From: a virus
Length of the DNA stretch: 64,000 nucleotides
IMG/VR virus record: IMGVR_UViG_3300008952_000005
Location: 113,461 to 177,460 of that record
Strand: one strand, 5' to 3'
The position numbers were made by a program, and so were the translations under genes. Positions 56,841-64,000 of this stretch are shown in pieces; the stretch's first letter is position 1, and each line of letters starts with the position of its first letter. The notes beneath the pieces were generated by a model that was not told the origin of the DNA, searched no databases, and saw only the letters and a program-made list of their open reading frames with translations.

Positions 56841-57458
56841 TTACGAAACCGTTACCGAAGTTTGTCCACTTCCTACTGCAAATTCATATATTTTGTATTG
56901 GAAATTGACTGTTGCTATTAAATAGTTGACATCTGTTTGTTGTTGGTTGTAATTCAATCCAGATAATGCTGTAGGAAAGACATCACTAAATCTTACTTGA
57001 ATATTTGTTGTATTTTTACTTGTTAATATACTTAATGTTGCGTCTGAATATACAGCACCAGTATCTCCAGCGGCAACTCTAGAGTCAAATGCTTTTGTAT
57101 CACCAGTAGAGGTTGGAAATCTATCTTTTCCTGCACCTATTAAATCTCTAAAATCTTTATGGTCTTTAGGAAATCCTAAACCAGTTAACCAACCGTGTAT
57201 TTCTCTATAGTTTTCTAAATTTTCATCAACCATAAAGTCCATATTAAGAGGACTATATGATAGTTTATCTCCAGGTAAAGGTACATCTTTTAATGGTGTT
57301 GGTTGTGCCATCATACCTTCTAATGATATGCCTGGTAAGTTTACTGCTGTACAAAAGAATTCTACTTTAGGAAGTTTTGTAATAGTAAATTTAAACTGCG
57401 TTGGAGCAGCATAATCAAATTTAGTTGGTTGTCTTTTGTATGATTGTTTTATTGTCAT
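56841..57458 (-). CDS. gp19-family tail-tube-like protein
   Basis: A 205-aa protein of the T4 tail-tube family: F-K-F-T-I-T-K-L-P-K-V near residue 22, N-L-P-G-I-S-L-E and the V-D-E-N-L-E-N-Y-R-E-I-H-G-W-L motif. A separate gp19-type gene lies at the window end, so this is probably a paralog such as a tail-tube initiator or terminator protein. It has its own late promoter and sits right after gp23. Confidence 0.75.
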   Translation of the reverse strand: MTIKQSYKRQPTKFDYAAPTQFKFTITKLPKVEFFCTAVNLPGISLEGMMAQPTPLKDVPLPGDKLSYSPLNMDFMVDENLENYREIHGWLTGLGFPKDHKDFRDLIGAGKDRFPTSTGDTKAFDSRVAAGDTGAVYSDATLSILTSKNTTNIQVRFSDVFPTALSGLNYNQQQTDVNYLIATVNFQYKIYEFAVGSGQTSVTVS

Positions 57459-57463
57459 ACTAT

Positions 57464-57471
57464 TATTTATA
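57464..57471 (-). promoter_or_regulatory. T4-type late promoter
   Basis: TATAAATAAT on the minus strand, immediately before the tail-tube-like gene and right after the gp23 terminator. Confidence 0.65.
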
Positions 57472-57486
57472 TGCGAAATTTAAGCC

Positions 57487-57513
57487 AAAAAAAAGGGGAG
57501 TAAAAACTCCCCC
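57487..57513 (-). terminator. Intrinsic terminator after gp23
   Basis: GGGGAGT - 4-nt loop - ACTCCCC perfect 7-bp stem followed by TTTTTTTT on the minus strand, 39 nt after the gp23 stop. Confidence 0.9.
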
Positions 57514-57551
57514 TTAATTCTGTTTGAAAAATGTTTTTCAAACCAATGATA

Positions 57552-58892
57552 TTACATCAAGTTCGCAACTTGAACTTTTTGGTAGTATCTATTAGCATTA
57601 GCACTTCCAGCGTCATTTACTGCTGTAGCAGCACCTGATTGAGCACCAGTTTCAGCGAATGGATTAGCGATTAAGCCATATCTAGTCTTGAATCCGATTT
57701 TCGGTTGGAAAGTGTCTTGACCAACAGCTCTAACCATTTGTAGAGGTACATATGGGCAATAAAATATCCCTGCGTCATATGGTGATGTACCTTTGTATCC
57801 AACAACATAATACTGTTTAGCAGTACTGTTTGCTGAATATGGATCAATGTACACTTTAAATCTACCGTTAAGAACACCTGCAAAAGTATTACCTGTGTCA
57901 TCAACGTTTAGGTTGTTGTTAAGAGCTGGTGTGTAATCTAATACTCCAGCCATTTGAAGAGCAGAAGCAACGTCTGAAGAGCAGATAATTATATTACCTT
58001 TTCCTCTACGAGTTCTTTGCGCTATTCTATTAGCATCTCTTTCAAGTTGGAACATAAGACCTTTGAATCTCTCAACTGACCATCTGCCATTTGAGTCTGT
58101 ATCTAGGTCAAAAATTCCTGCTGTAGTTACGTTACCAGTTTGAGCACCTTTTTCTGAATTGATGTAGATAGTTCTTACAACTTCTCTATTAATTTCAGCA
58201 AGTATTTCTGCTGATAAGATGTTTGCAAGTTCTGTTTCTGCGTCTAAACCGTGGATTGCTTTTAAATCTTGAGCAAGTTCCATAGTGTATTCAGCCTTTA
58301 GAGCTCTTGATTTAGCAGTTACAGTAGATTTCTCTATTGAGAAAGCCATTTCTGCAAATGCATTACCGCTAGCGTCGCCTAATGCTTCAGCTTTCGCTGT
58401 AGTCATAGCTGTTCCAGCAGTATATGTTCCAGGTGAACCGTCATTTAAGACAGCTGGGTTTGCACCCGAGTGGTCAGTCGCTGAGTAGCCATCAACAGAA
58501 GATCCAGCAGCATTTCTGCCTGAAAAGTCTGTGTCTGCTTCGTCAAAGAATGATTCTCCGCCTGTTTGTGAAGTATATCTACTTCTCATTGCGAAAATTA
58601 GTCCTGTCGGACCAGTCATTGGTTGAACACCTGCGATATCGTATGCAATTAAATTCGGCATTGCTCTACGTACTAATGAAATTAGAATTGGATCCCAATT
58701 CGCTACAGCACTACCTGTTGCGTTTGTTGGAGCCGCTTCTGCCAAGTAAGCGTTATCTTCTTTAGAAGCACGTTCTTGGTTTTCTAATATCACGGATGTA
58801 ACGGCACGTCTATAAGCATCAGTAATTTTTGGTAAATCAGGATGCTCTAGTACTGGCTGCCATTTTTTTTCGTGTGTTTCAGATAAGTACAT
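57552..58892 (-). CDS. 23: Major capsid protein (gp23)
   Basis: A 446-aa prohead shell subunit. The N-terminus carries a maturation site L-A-E / A (L50-E52), the (L/I)-x-E cut motif of the gp21 protease, so about 52 residues would be removed. Core features include W-D-P-I-L-I-S-L-V-R-R-A-M-P and G-V-Q-P-M-T-G-P-T-G-L-I-F-A-M-R. Slightly shorter than T4 gp23 (521). Followed by a terminator; expressed from the scaffold unit. Confidence 0.97.
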   Translation of the reverse strand: MYLSETHEKKWQPVLEHPDLPKITDAYRRAVTSVILENQERASKEDNAYLAEAAPTNATGSAVANWDPILISLVRRAMPNLIAYDIAGVQPMTGPTGLIFAMRSRYTSQTGGESFFDEADTDFSGRNAAGSSVDGYSATDHSGANPAVLNDGSPGTYTAGTAMTTAKAEALGDASGNAFAEMAFSIEKSTVTAKSRALKAEYTMELAQDLKAIHGLDAETELANILSAEILAEINREVVRTIYINSEKGAQTGNVTTAGIFDLDTDSNGRWSVERFKGLMFQLERDANRIAQRTRRGKGNIIICSSDVASALQMAGVLDYTPALNNNLNVDDTGNTFAGVLNGRFKVYIDPYSANSTAKQYYVVGYKGTSPYDAGIFYCPYVPLQMVRAVGQDTFQPKIGFKTRYGLIANPFAETGAQSGAATAVNDAGSANANRYYQKVQVANLM

Positions 58893-58914
58893 ATGTGTTT
58901 ATCTCCCTTTATAT

Positions 58915-60132
58915 TTACTTAATAGACAGTTTAATGTCTTTAGTTTTGCTTATAGCGGCGCTGTAAGCAGCCATAGAATTTGATAAATCAGGATTAACTG
59001 ATCCATCTGCCGCCACATCATCTAGATTCTCTTTCGCTTCATTGTTTTTCTTTCCAAAATAAGATTCTTTAACAGTTTCTAATTTCTTCTGATAGTCTTT
59101 TGCGTTAGAGTATTCAATACTTTCTGCAAGTTTAGCAAACTTTTCTTTTGCTGTGTCAGCAAGGTCTTCAGAAACTTTAGATTTGATTTCATCTCTAACT
59201 TTAGTTCCAACTTCCTTGTTTAACTCAACATTTTTTTGAATTTGCTCATTGAGGTCTTTTTCCAGTTTTTCAATTTTACCTGCTTGGTCTTCAAGCACAT
59301 TATATTTTTCATCTGGTACATCAATGTAATGGTCTTCAAATAATTTTTTCAAACCATTGATAAAGTCTTCAGCAATTTCTCCTTTGATACCTCGTTCAAG
59401 AGCGATTTCGTTTTCTTTCATCCACTCTTCAACAACATATGCTAAGTAAGAATCAACTTTTTCAGTTAATTCAGATTTTGCTTTAGCACTTTCTTGCTCA
59501 AATTTCTTGTTATAATCTGTTTCCAATTCTTCAGTAATTTCTTTTACTTTAGATTTGATAGCCGCTTCAAAAATAGTAGCAGCTTTAGCCTTAAACTCTT
59601 CGGTTAAGTCTTTTTCTCCAGCGATAAGAGCGTCAACGTGTTCTTTTACGTCAATCTCTTTTTTCTTTTCTTTGTCTTCGTCTTCAGTTCTTACTTCAGC
59701 GTCATCTTTTTTCTTATCGTCTTTCTTTTCGTCAGACTCTTTGACATCTTTTTTATCTTTTTTAGCGTCAATAGCTTTTTGAAGTGCTGGTGGTAAGTCG
59801 CCTTCCTTAATTTCTTTACCGTCTTTGTCTTTAGTTTCTTTATTCTCCAATTTAGTGTTGTGTCCACTCAATTTAGGCATTGCGTCAGCAGCGCCTTGAT
59901 GTTTTTGTGGAGCTTGTCCAGAAACTTTTTTCATCTTTTTAGTTGCGTCAGGATTGCTGTCTGTAGGTTTAACTACTGCCTTACCTAAATCTTCATATTC
60001 ACTCATTTTTGCAATATGAGAAGGTTCAGCCGCCACAGCATTCTTTTTAGGAGCATCCGCTTGAGGATTAGGTGAATTCGCCTCTTCCACTGCTTTTGCT
60101 TCTAACGCTTCTATTTTGTCTGTTTCAGCCAT
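58915..60132 (-). CDS. 22: Prohead scaffold protein (gp22-like)
   Basis: A 405-aa very charged protein between gp21 and gp23, the position of the T4 core scaffold. It is mainly coiled coil (about 150-370), acidic/basic mixed, with an extended Lys/Asp-rich N-terminal part that makes it longer than T4 gp22 (269). Assignment rests on position and composition. Confidence 0.8.
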   Translation of the reverse strand: MAETDKIEALEAKAVEEANSPNPQADAPKKNAVAAEPSHIAKMSEYEDLGKAVVKPTDSNPDATKKMKKVSGQAPQKHQGAADAMPKLSGHNTKLENKETKDKDGKEIKEGDLPPALQKAIDAKKDKKDVKESDEKKDDKKKDDAEVRTEDEDKEKKKEIDVKEHVDALIAGEKDLTEEFKAKAATIFEAAIKSKVKEITEELETDYNKKFEQESAKAKSELTEKVDSYLAYVVEEWMKENEIALERGIKGEIAEDFINGLKKLFEDHYIDVPDEKYNVLEDQAGKIEKLEKDLNEQIQKNVELNKEVGTKVRDEIKSKVSEDLADTAKEKFAKLAESIEYSNAKDYQKKLETVKESYFGKKNNEAKENLDDVAADGSVNPDLSNSMAAYSAAISKTKDIKLSIK

Positions 60133-60190
60133 TTGAAAACTCTCCTTAATTAATTTAAACGTTTAAATTAGTTCTCTCTTTGTTAATAGA

Positions 60191-60198
60191 TATTTATA
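60191..60198 (-). promoter_or_regulatory. T4-type late promoter before scaffold and gp23
   Basis: TATAAATA on the minus strand, 59 nt before the scaffold ATG. Confidence 0.7.
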
Positions 60199-60201
60199 AG
60201 A

Positions 60202-60849
60202 TTATAGATTTTCAATGAATTTTTTGAATACATCTGCCTTTGCTTCTGCTAAACGTAGTCTTTTTGCTTCATTTATGTACTGTTTCCACTCTTCAATATC
60301 TCTCTCTTTGATAACACCATTGTCCCATACCCACTCTTTGTTTTCCATAATGCCTTCTACGAAAGCGTCTGGAGCACTCGGGTCTGCAACAATATCAGCG
60401 GCAGTTGCTAAGTAAAAATCTCTTCCTACTTCGTTAACTCCACCTCGTCCACGCACTAGTGATCCCATACCTCTTGAAGATACTCCTAATTGAGCACCTT
60501 CCTGAATAAGATTTTTAACAATCTTACCATATGGTGTGTCCATCACTTTTGCTTCACCAACAAAATTATGTCCATCAGGATGTAAGTCTGTTATCATATG
60601 ACTTACTCTTTCAAGATTTACAACTGGTCCATCAGGATGTCCTAACTCGCCAAATGCACGTCTTTTATTGATAAATTCTCTATTGTATCTTGAAACTTCT
60701 TTTTGCAATATCTCTTTAGGATAGACTCTGCCATTCCTATTTTTGATATCTGCTTGTAAAAAGATACCTTTAATTTTAAATTGTTTTTTGCCGCCAACTT
60801 CTTCTACAATAAACTTTGAATCGGCTGCTTCTTCGGTAATTAGTTTCAT
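60202..60849 (-). CDS. 21: Prohead core protease (gp21)
   Basis: A 215-aa serine protease that matures the prohead. Catalytic-type motifs F-G-E-L-G-H-P-D-G (His around residue 72) and L-G-V-S-S-R-G-M-G (Ser around residue 130) are present. It cleaves (L/I)-x-E sites such as that in gp23. Length matches T4 gp21 (212). Confidence 0.95.
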   Translation of the reverse strand: MKLITEEAADSKFIVEEVGGKKQFKIKGIFLQADIKNRNGRVYPKEILQKEVSRYNREFINKRRAFGELGHPDGPVVNLERVSHMITDLHPDGHNFVGEAKVMDTPYGKIVKNLIQEGAQLGVSSRGMGSLVRGRGGVNEVGRDFYLATAADIVADPSAPDAFVEGIMENKEWVWDNGVIKERDIEEWKQYINEAKRLRLAEAKADVFKKFIENL

Positions 60850-60864
60850 AGTTCTCTCTCTTAC

Positions 60865-60872
60865 TATTTATA
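60865..60872 (-). promoter_or_regulatory. T4-type late promoter before gp21
   Basis: TATAAATAGT on the minus strand, 16 nt before the gp21 ATG. Confidence 0.7.
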
Positions 60873-60879
60873 ATATTTT

Positions 60880-61272
60880 TTATCTAAATTCAACGATTAT
60901 TGAGTAGTTATCGCCATTAGCAAAGTTCTTTGTGCTTAACAATACATCACCTGTAGGTGTAGTAGCATTGTTTGGAAATGAGTTTCCATCAGTTCTTAAA
61001 TCTATTGTTCCTTGTCCTGATAAAAATAAAGCAGTAGCATTTGCAACACCGTCCCATATTAATTCTACTCCTGATTTATTATCAGACGTATTGATAGAAT
61101 AATACACTCTTGCTATACGTCTTTCACCATCTTCTGACATAAAAACTGTTTCAGAAGCGTCTATTTTTAGTACGTTATTTTCACCAGAACCATCTGATAA
61201 GTTAGTCATCTTAATTACGTACTTAACTCCAGATGTATCTGCTATTGTTTGTGTTGTAACTGTATCTGCCAT
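60880..61272 (-). CDS. Hypothetical head-cluster protein
   Basis: A 130-aa beta-rich protein with D-T-S-G-V-K-Y-V-I-K-M-T and V-E-L-I-W-D-G segments; no known motif. Location between portal and protease genes suggests a small head or decoration component. Confidence 0.65.
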   Translation of the reverse strand: MADTVTTQTIADTSGVKYVIKMTNLSDGSGENNVLKIDASETVFMSEDGERRIARVYYSINTSDNKSGVELIWDGVANATALFLSGQGTIDLRTDGNSFPNNATTPTGDVLLSTKNFANGDNYSIIVEFR

Positions 61273-61273
61273 A

Positions 61274-61510
61274 TTAGAATCCTACGTGTGTAGCATCAAA
61301 AAAATCTTTTGATAATTCGCCACGTTCTACTGTTGTTCCTTTTTTTCTACATCTAGCATAAATCTTATTTACTTGTCCTGTTCCAGGAGTTGTATAAGTT
61401 CTTATACCACCTGAATAAGTTCCAGGTGCGTCTGCATACGTATTGGATGCTGTGGCACTATTTTCATATTGCCAAATACTATTTGATCCTGGTACATCTA
61501 CCCACGCCAT
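61274..61510 (-). CDS. Hypothetical head-cluster small protein
   Basis: A 78-aa Gly/Ser/Thr/Tyr-rich protein beginning MAWVDVPGSNSIWQYE. Likely structural by context; unrecognised. Confidence 0.6.
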   Translation of the reverse strand: MAWVDVPGSNSIWQYENSATASNTYADAPGTYSGGIRTYTTPGTGQVNKIYARCRKKGTTVERGELSKDFFDATHVGF

Positions 61511-61511
61511 A

Positions 61512-61766
61512 TTACTCTCCTAATTGTTCTTCTACTTCTTTGTCAAAATATTGATATAGTTCTTCTTTATTTATTTTTCTTGCTTCAGCAACTCTCTCTA
61601 CTGAATTTTCAAATTTACTTATAATATCTCCAGACGTTCTTTCAATTAGATTGAAAGTATCTTGTACTGCTAACTTTAGTTTAGGAGATAAATCTCCATA
61701 ACTTTTAGAGTCAAGATACTTACTATCTTCAACTATCTTACTTGTAAAAAGTAAACTCGTATCCAT
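61512..61766 (-). CDS. Hypothetical helical protein (possible gp68-position protein)
   Basis: An 84-aa helical, acidic protein. T4 has core protein gp68 in the gap between gp67 and gp21, so this may be a positional equivalent, but sequence gives no proof. Confidence 0.55.
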   Translation of the reverse strand: MDTSLLFTSKIVEDSKYLDSKSYGDLSPKLKLAVQDTFNLIERTSGDIISKFENSVERVAEARKINKEELYQYFDKEVEEQLGE

Positions 61767-61768
61767 TT

Positions 61769-62152
61769 CTATACACCTGCGTCTGGCGCTGGTGTTCCTA
61801 CACCTGCGTCTGGTGGTGTTTCGTGTCCTGGTGCCATAGTTGGCGCTTCAGGTTTACTTGCTTCTGGACTCGGTTCTTTAGTCGGTTCAAAAGCTATTTC
61901 TTTTCCATCTGGATCCATAATCTTATCAGTTCTCGGACTTGCTGACGTTACCGCAGGTTTAGGGTCACTAAATTTTTCAGGTTCTATACCTTTAAAAATT
62001 TTGCCAGCAACATCTACTCTTTGTCTATCAAGAGCACTTGCTACTTTATCTCTTAAAGCATCCTTAAATGCTTCTCCTGCGTCTGCGTTTTTACCCGCTT
62101 GTAATTTGTCAATAAACTCCGCTGTCTTACTTGGAATGCTAGCGTCTGCCAT
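61769..62152 (-). CDS. 67: Prohead core protein, gp67-like
   Basis: A 127-aa protein directly after the portal gene, as gp67 in T4. The N-terminal half is an amphipathic helix (F-K-D-A-L-R-D-K-V-A-S-A-L) like gp67 core proteins; the C-terminal half is Pro/Ala/Asp-rich and disordered. Assignment is by position and helix pattern. Confidence 0.6.
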   Translation of the reverse strand: MADASIPSKTAEFIDKLQAGKNADAGEAFKDALRDKVASALDRQRVDVAGKIFKGIEPEKFSDPKPAVTSASPRTDKIMDPDGKEIAFEPTKEPSPEASKPEAPTMAPGHETPPDAGVGTPAPDAGV

Positions 62153-63681
62153 TACATATCTCCTTCTATACTATCTTTGTTTGCTGTATATTGTTGCATA
62201 GGGTCTGCAAGTATACCATCTTTAACTTCTCTTTTAATTTGACTGTTTATATCTTCAATATCCCTATCGTTTTGTCGTAAAATTTTCTTACGAACATACT
62301 CTACTGAATAATACTTACCTACATAATCTCTTACTGAATCGGCAAGTCTTAATCTTTCTAATAACATTTCAGAATCTTTTAGTTCAGCAAAATGTCCATC
62401 TTGCAAAAAGTCATATTGGATTACATCCCTTATAACTAACCAATCTTCATCCGTAATAACGGCTTTTAAAACTAATTGAGTTCTTAATATATCGTTAAAT
62501 ATTTCAGTAAATTTCTTTCTTAATCTTTGTACAAATTTCGTAAATTTAAGTTCATCTCTAGTAATTTCAGTTGAACGTCCTAGATTAAATCCAGTTGACG
62601 CTTCTAATCTACTAGCAGGAACATTTAAAGAACGATATAATTTACTTCTAAAGTATTCTATATCTCCCATTTCACCAAGATTTTGTCCACCTTGTAAAGT
62701 AGTAATATCAGTTCCTCTTCCACCTTCTCTACTTGGTAACCAAAAATCTTCAAGCATTGACATATAATTTCTGTCATCACGTATCTCACCTGTACTTGCG
62801 TCATAGACAAGTTTGTTTCTATATCTTGCCATAACATCACGTAAGTATTGTTCTGCTTTTACTTTAGGTAAATTACCAACATCAATTTTAAATATACGTC
62901 TTTCTGGTGCTCTTGCAATTCTGTATATAACACTTGCGTCCTCAATCATACGTAATTGATTAACAGGTTTAATTGCTTTATGTAAATATGATAAGACCAT
63001 ATTTTTGTTTTGGTCTATCAGTCCACTTGGACAAAATGCTATTGCGTCAACAGCAATTTTAATTCCACCAGATGTAGTATTTGTAACACCTTTTTCATTA
63101 AACAAAAAGTATTCTTTAACTTCATCAATAACATTTAAACCATATGGAGTAGGTCCATCTGGTCTTTTCTTTCTTACTTCTCTAATCTTTTTAATTTTTC
63201 TAGGGTCTATGTATCTTAATTCTGTAATACCTTTTCTTGTAGATTCTCTATCAATTACTTTATGATAATATAATCTACCATCCACATACCATCTTCTAAA
63301 GATATCGTGACCTCTAGTATGGAAGTTCATTAATCTTAAAACTTCCTTAAATTCGTCTTCTATTTTTCTTCTGACATCTTTACCGAATGGTAAAGCTTCT
63401 AGGTTTAATCGTATTGCGTCTTTGAGTTCATTAGCAACAATTGACTCGTTGATAATATCCTCAATTGCCATATCACACTCGGGATGTAATGCTATTTCTC
63501 TATAACGTCTGATAAGGTCTTGTTCCGTTTTGGACTGACCTTCCATATCCAAGTATTGACCATAATACCCACCAGCGGCGATGGTTTGTGTTCCATCATC
63601 CGCTTGTGGTTGTGTAAATGCTTGTTTTGGATCTTGAGGTTTTTTAACCCTTGTTATAGAAAATCCAAATAGTTCAGCCAT
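62152..63681 (-). CDS. 20: Portal vertex protein (gp20)
   Basis: A 509-aa portal through which DNA is packaged. Features include H-P-E-C-D-M-A-I-E-D-I-I-N-E near residue 75, R-Y-I-D-P-R-K-I-K-K-I-R, and V-G-N-L-P-K-V-K-A-E-Q-Y, as in gp20. Length fits T4 gp20 (524). Upstream late promoter at 63709 and GGAG ribosome site. Confidence 0.97.
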   Translation of the reverse strand: MAELFGFSITRVKKPQDPKQAFTQPQADDGTQTIAAGGYYGQYLDMEGQSKTEQDLIRRYREIALHPECDMAIEDIINESIVANELKDAIRLNLEALPFGKDVRRKIEDEFKEVLRLMNFHTRGHDIFRRWYVDGRLYYHKVIDRESTRKGITELRYIDPRKIKKIREVRKKRPDGPTPYGLNVIDEVKEYFLFNEKGVTNTTSGGIKIAVDAIAFCPSGLIDQNKNMVLSYLHKAIKPVNQLRMIEDASVIYRIARAPERRIFKIDVGNLPKVKAEQYLRDVMARYRNKLVYDASTGEIRDDRNYMSMLEDFWLPSREGGRGTDITTLQGGQNLGEMGDIEYFRSKLYRSLNVPASRLEASTGFNLGRSTEITRDELKFTKFVQRLRKKFTEIFNDILRTQLVLKAVITDEDWLVIRDVIQYDFLQDGHFAELKDSEMLLERLRLADSVRDYVGKYYSVEYVRKKILRQNDRDIEDINSQIKREVKDGILADPMQQYTANKDSIEGDM

Positions 63682-63708
63682 AATTTATCTCCTTAAAACT
63701 TTCAATAC

Positions 63709-63716
63709 TATTTATA
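63709..63716 (-). promoter_or_regulatory. T4-type late promoter before gp20
   Basis: TATAAATAGT on the minus strand, 28 nt before the portal ATG. Confidence 0.7.
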
Positions 63717-63724
63717 ATGAAAGA

Positions 63725-64000
63725 TTAAGTAGTTGTGTTACTTTCAAAGTATTGGAACGCTAAAGCAATAGTTGTTTCTGATACCGTTGTTTTTGCTTCA
63801 TAATCTAAAGGGATAGCATTGATACTTATTGGAAATACACCTCTTAAAGTATATTTCTTAATAGGGTTACCATTTCTATCCAATTGGTCAACAAATGCGT
63901 CAACTTGGTAGTCAACTGGATTTGTTAATCCTTCGTTATCAGTCATATTATTAATACCGTTCATCCATCTTTCAAATGCATTACGCAATTTGAAATTAGT
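63725..64000 (-). CDS. 19: Tail tube protein (gp19), C-terminal part, truncated by window edge
   Basis: The minus-strand frame is open to base 64000; about 91 codons of the C-terminus are seen. F-V-D-Q-L-D-R-N-G-N-P-I-K-K-Y-T-L-R-G and F-P-I-S-I-N-A-I-P-L-D-Y are typical of gp19, the subunit of the contractile tail tube. The gene would continue to the left in reading order beyond the window. gp19 beside gp20 is the T4 order. Confidence 0.9.
   Translation of the reverse strand, partial: TNFKLRNAFERWMNGINNMTDNEGLTNPVDYQVDAFVDQLDRNGNPIKKYTLRGVFPISINAIPLDYEAKTTVSETTIALAFQYFESNTTT

Noticed and set aside
1-64000. CRISPR arrays, insertion sequences, integrase or attachment sites
   Set aside because: No regularly spaced repeats, transposase or integrase motifs, or terminal inverted repeats were seen; the genome type is lytic T4-like.

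Overview
This window is part of a low-GC, T4-like myovirus genome, most plausibly a marine phage of the pelagimyophage type that infects SAR11-like Alphaproteobacteria. The assignment rests on the T4 core gene set kept in T4 order (portal gp20, prohead core gp67-like, protease gp21, scaffold gp22-like, capsid gp23, UvsY, UvsW, late sigma gp55, gp47, gp46, gp45, gp44, gp62, RegA, gp43, UvsX, gp41, primase gp61). It also rests on typical marine T4-like auxiliary genes: ribosomal protein S21, Hsp20, peptide deformylase, a CobS-like AAA ATPase with a VWA partner, a tryptophan-halogenase-like flavoprotein, 2OG-Fe(II) oxygenases, ferredoxin, a NifU-like protein and RimK. Host assignment is inference; no host marker was computed.

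Almost every gene lies on the minus strand, so the reading order runs from 64000 down to 1. 56-64 kb: head and tail-tube genes, with T4-type late promoters (TATAAATA). 41-56 kb: recombination, late transcription and auxiliary metabolism (UvsY/UvsW, gp55, halogenase, gp47/gp46, deformylase, DNA methylase, VWA/AAA pair, S21). 40-41 kb: Hsp20 preceded by about 330 nt without a convincing ORF but dense in RNA secondary structure, including two nested-order (H-type) pseudoknots. 26-40 kb: the replisome, in which an accessory block (RimK-retropepsin fusion, cold-shock protein, NifU-like, Sm-like, ferredoxin) sits between regA and gp43. 22-26 kb: small and auxiliary proteins. 9.5-22 kb: late, probably virion-associated genes, several with an N-terminus resembling the T4 capsid-targeting sequence. 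These include a 913-aa kinase/nucleotidyltransferase/adenylyltransferase fusion next to a KxDG ligase-like protein. 8-9.5 kb: a spanin pair with small membrane proteins.

The most unusual part is 0.4-8.1 kb. A nine-gene late operon runs from a TATAAATA promoter at 6385-6392 to an intrinsic terminator at 381-410. It encodes CsgF, CsgG, a curlin-repeat protein, a small membrane protein, a membrane-anchored thioredoxin-like protein, a 715-aa secreted FecR-domain protein with a Trp/Asp/Tyr-rich cysteine-containing middle, and three small proteins. Divergently transcribed from it is a full-length CHASE2-class III adenylyl cyclase with its catalytic residues intact. Together these look like a phage-borne cell-surface amyloid and cAMP signalling module. 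Its function is unknown from sequence alone. I have an unverified recollection that curli-like genes have been noted in pelagimyophage assemblies, so the cyclase/FecR/thioredoxin combination is the part most likely to be new.

Two promoter classes can be read directly: TTGACT-N17-TATA(A/T)T before replication and regulatory genes, and TATAAATA before structural genes and the curli operon. One TTGAC(T)-type promoter points along the plus strand at 53727 and is followed about 50 nt later by a terminator-like hairpin, so it may drive a small RNA.
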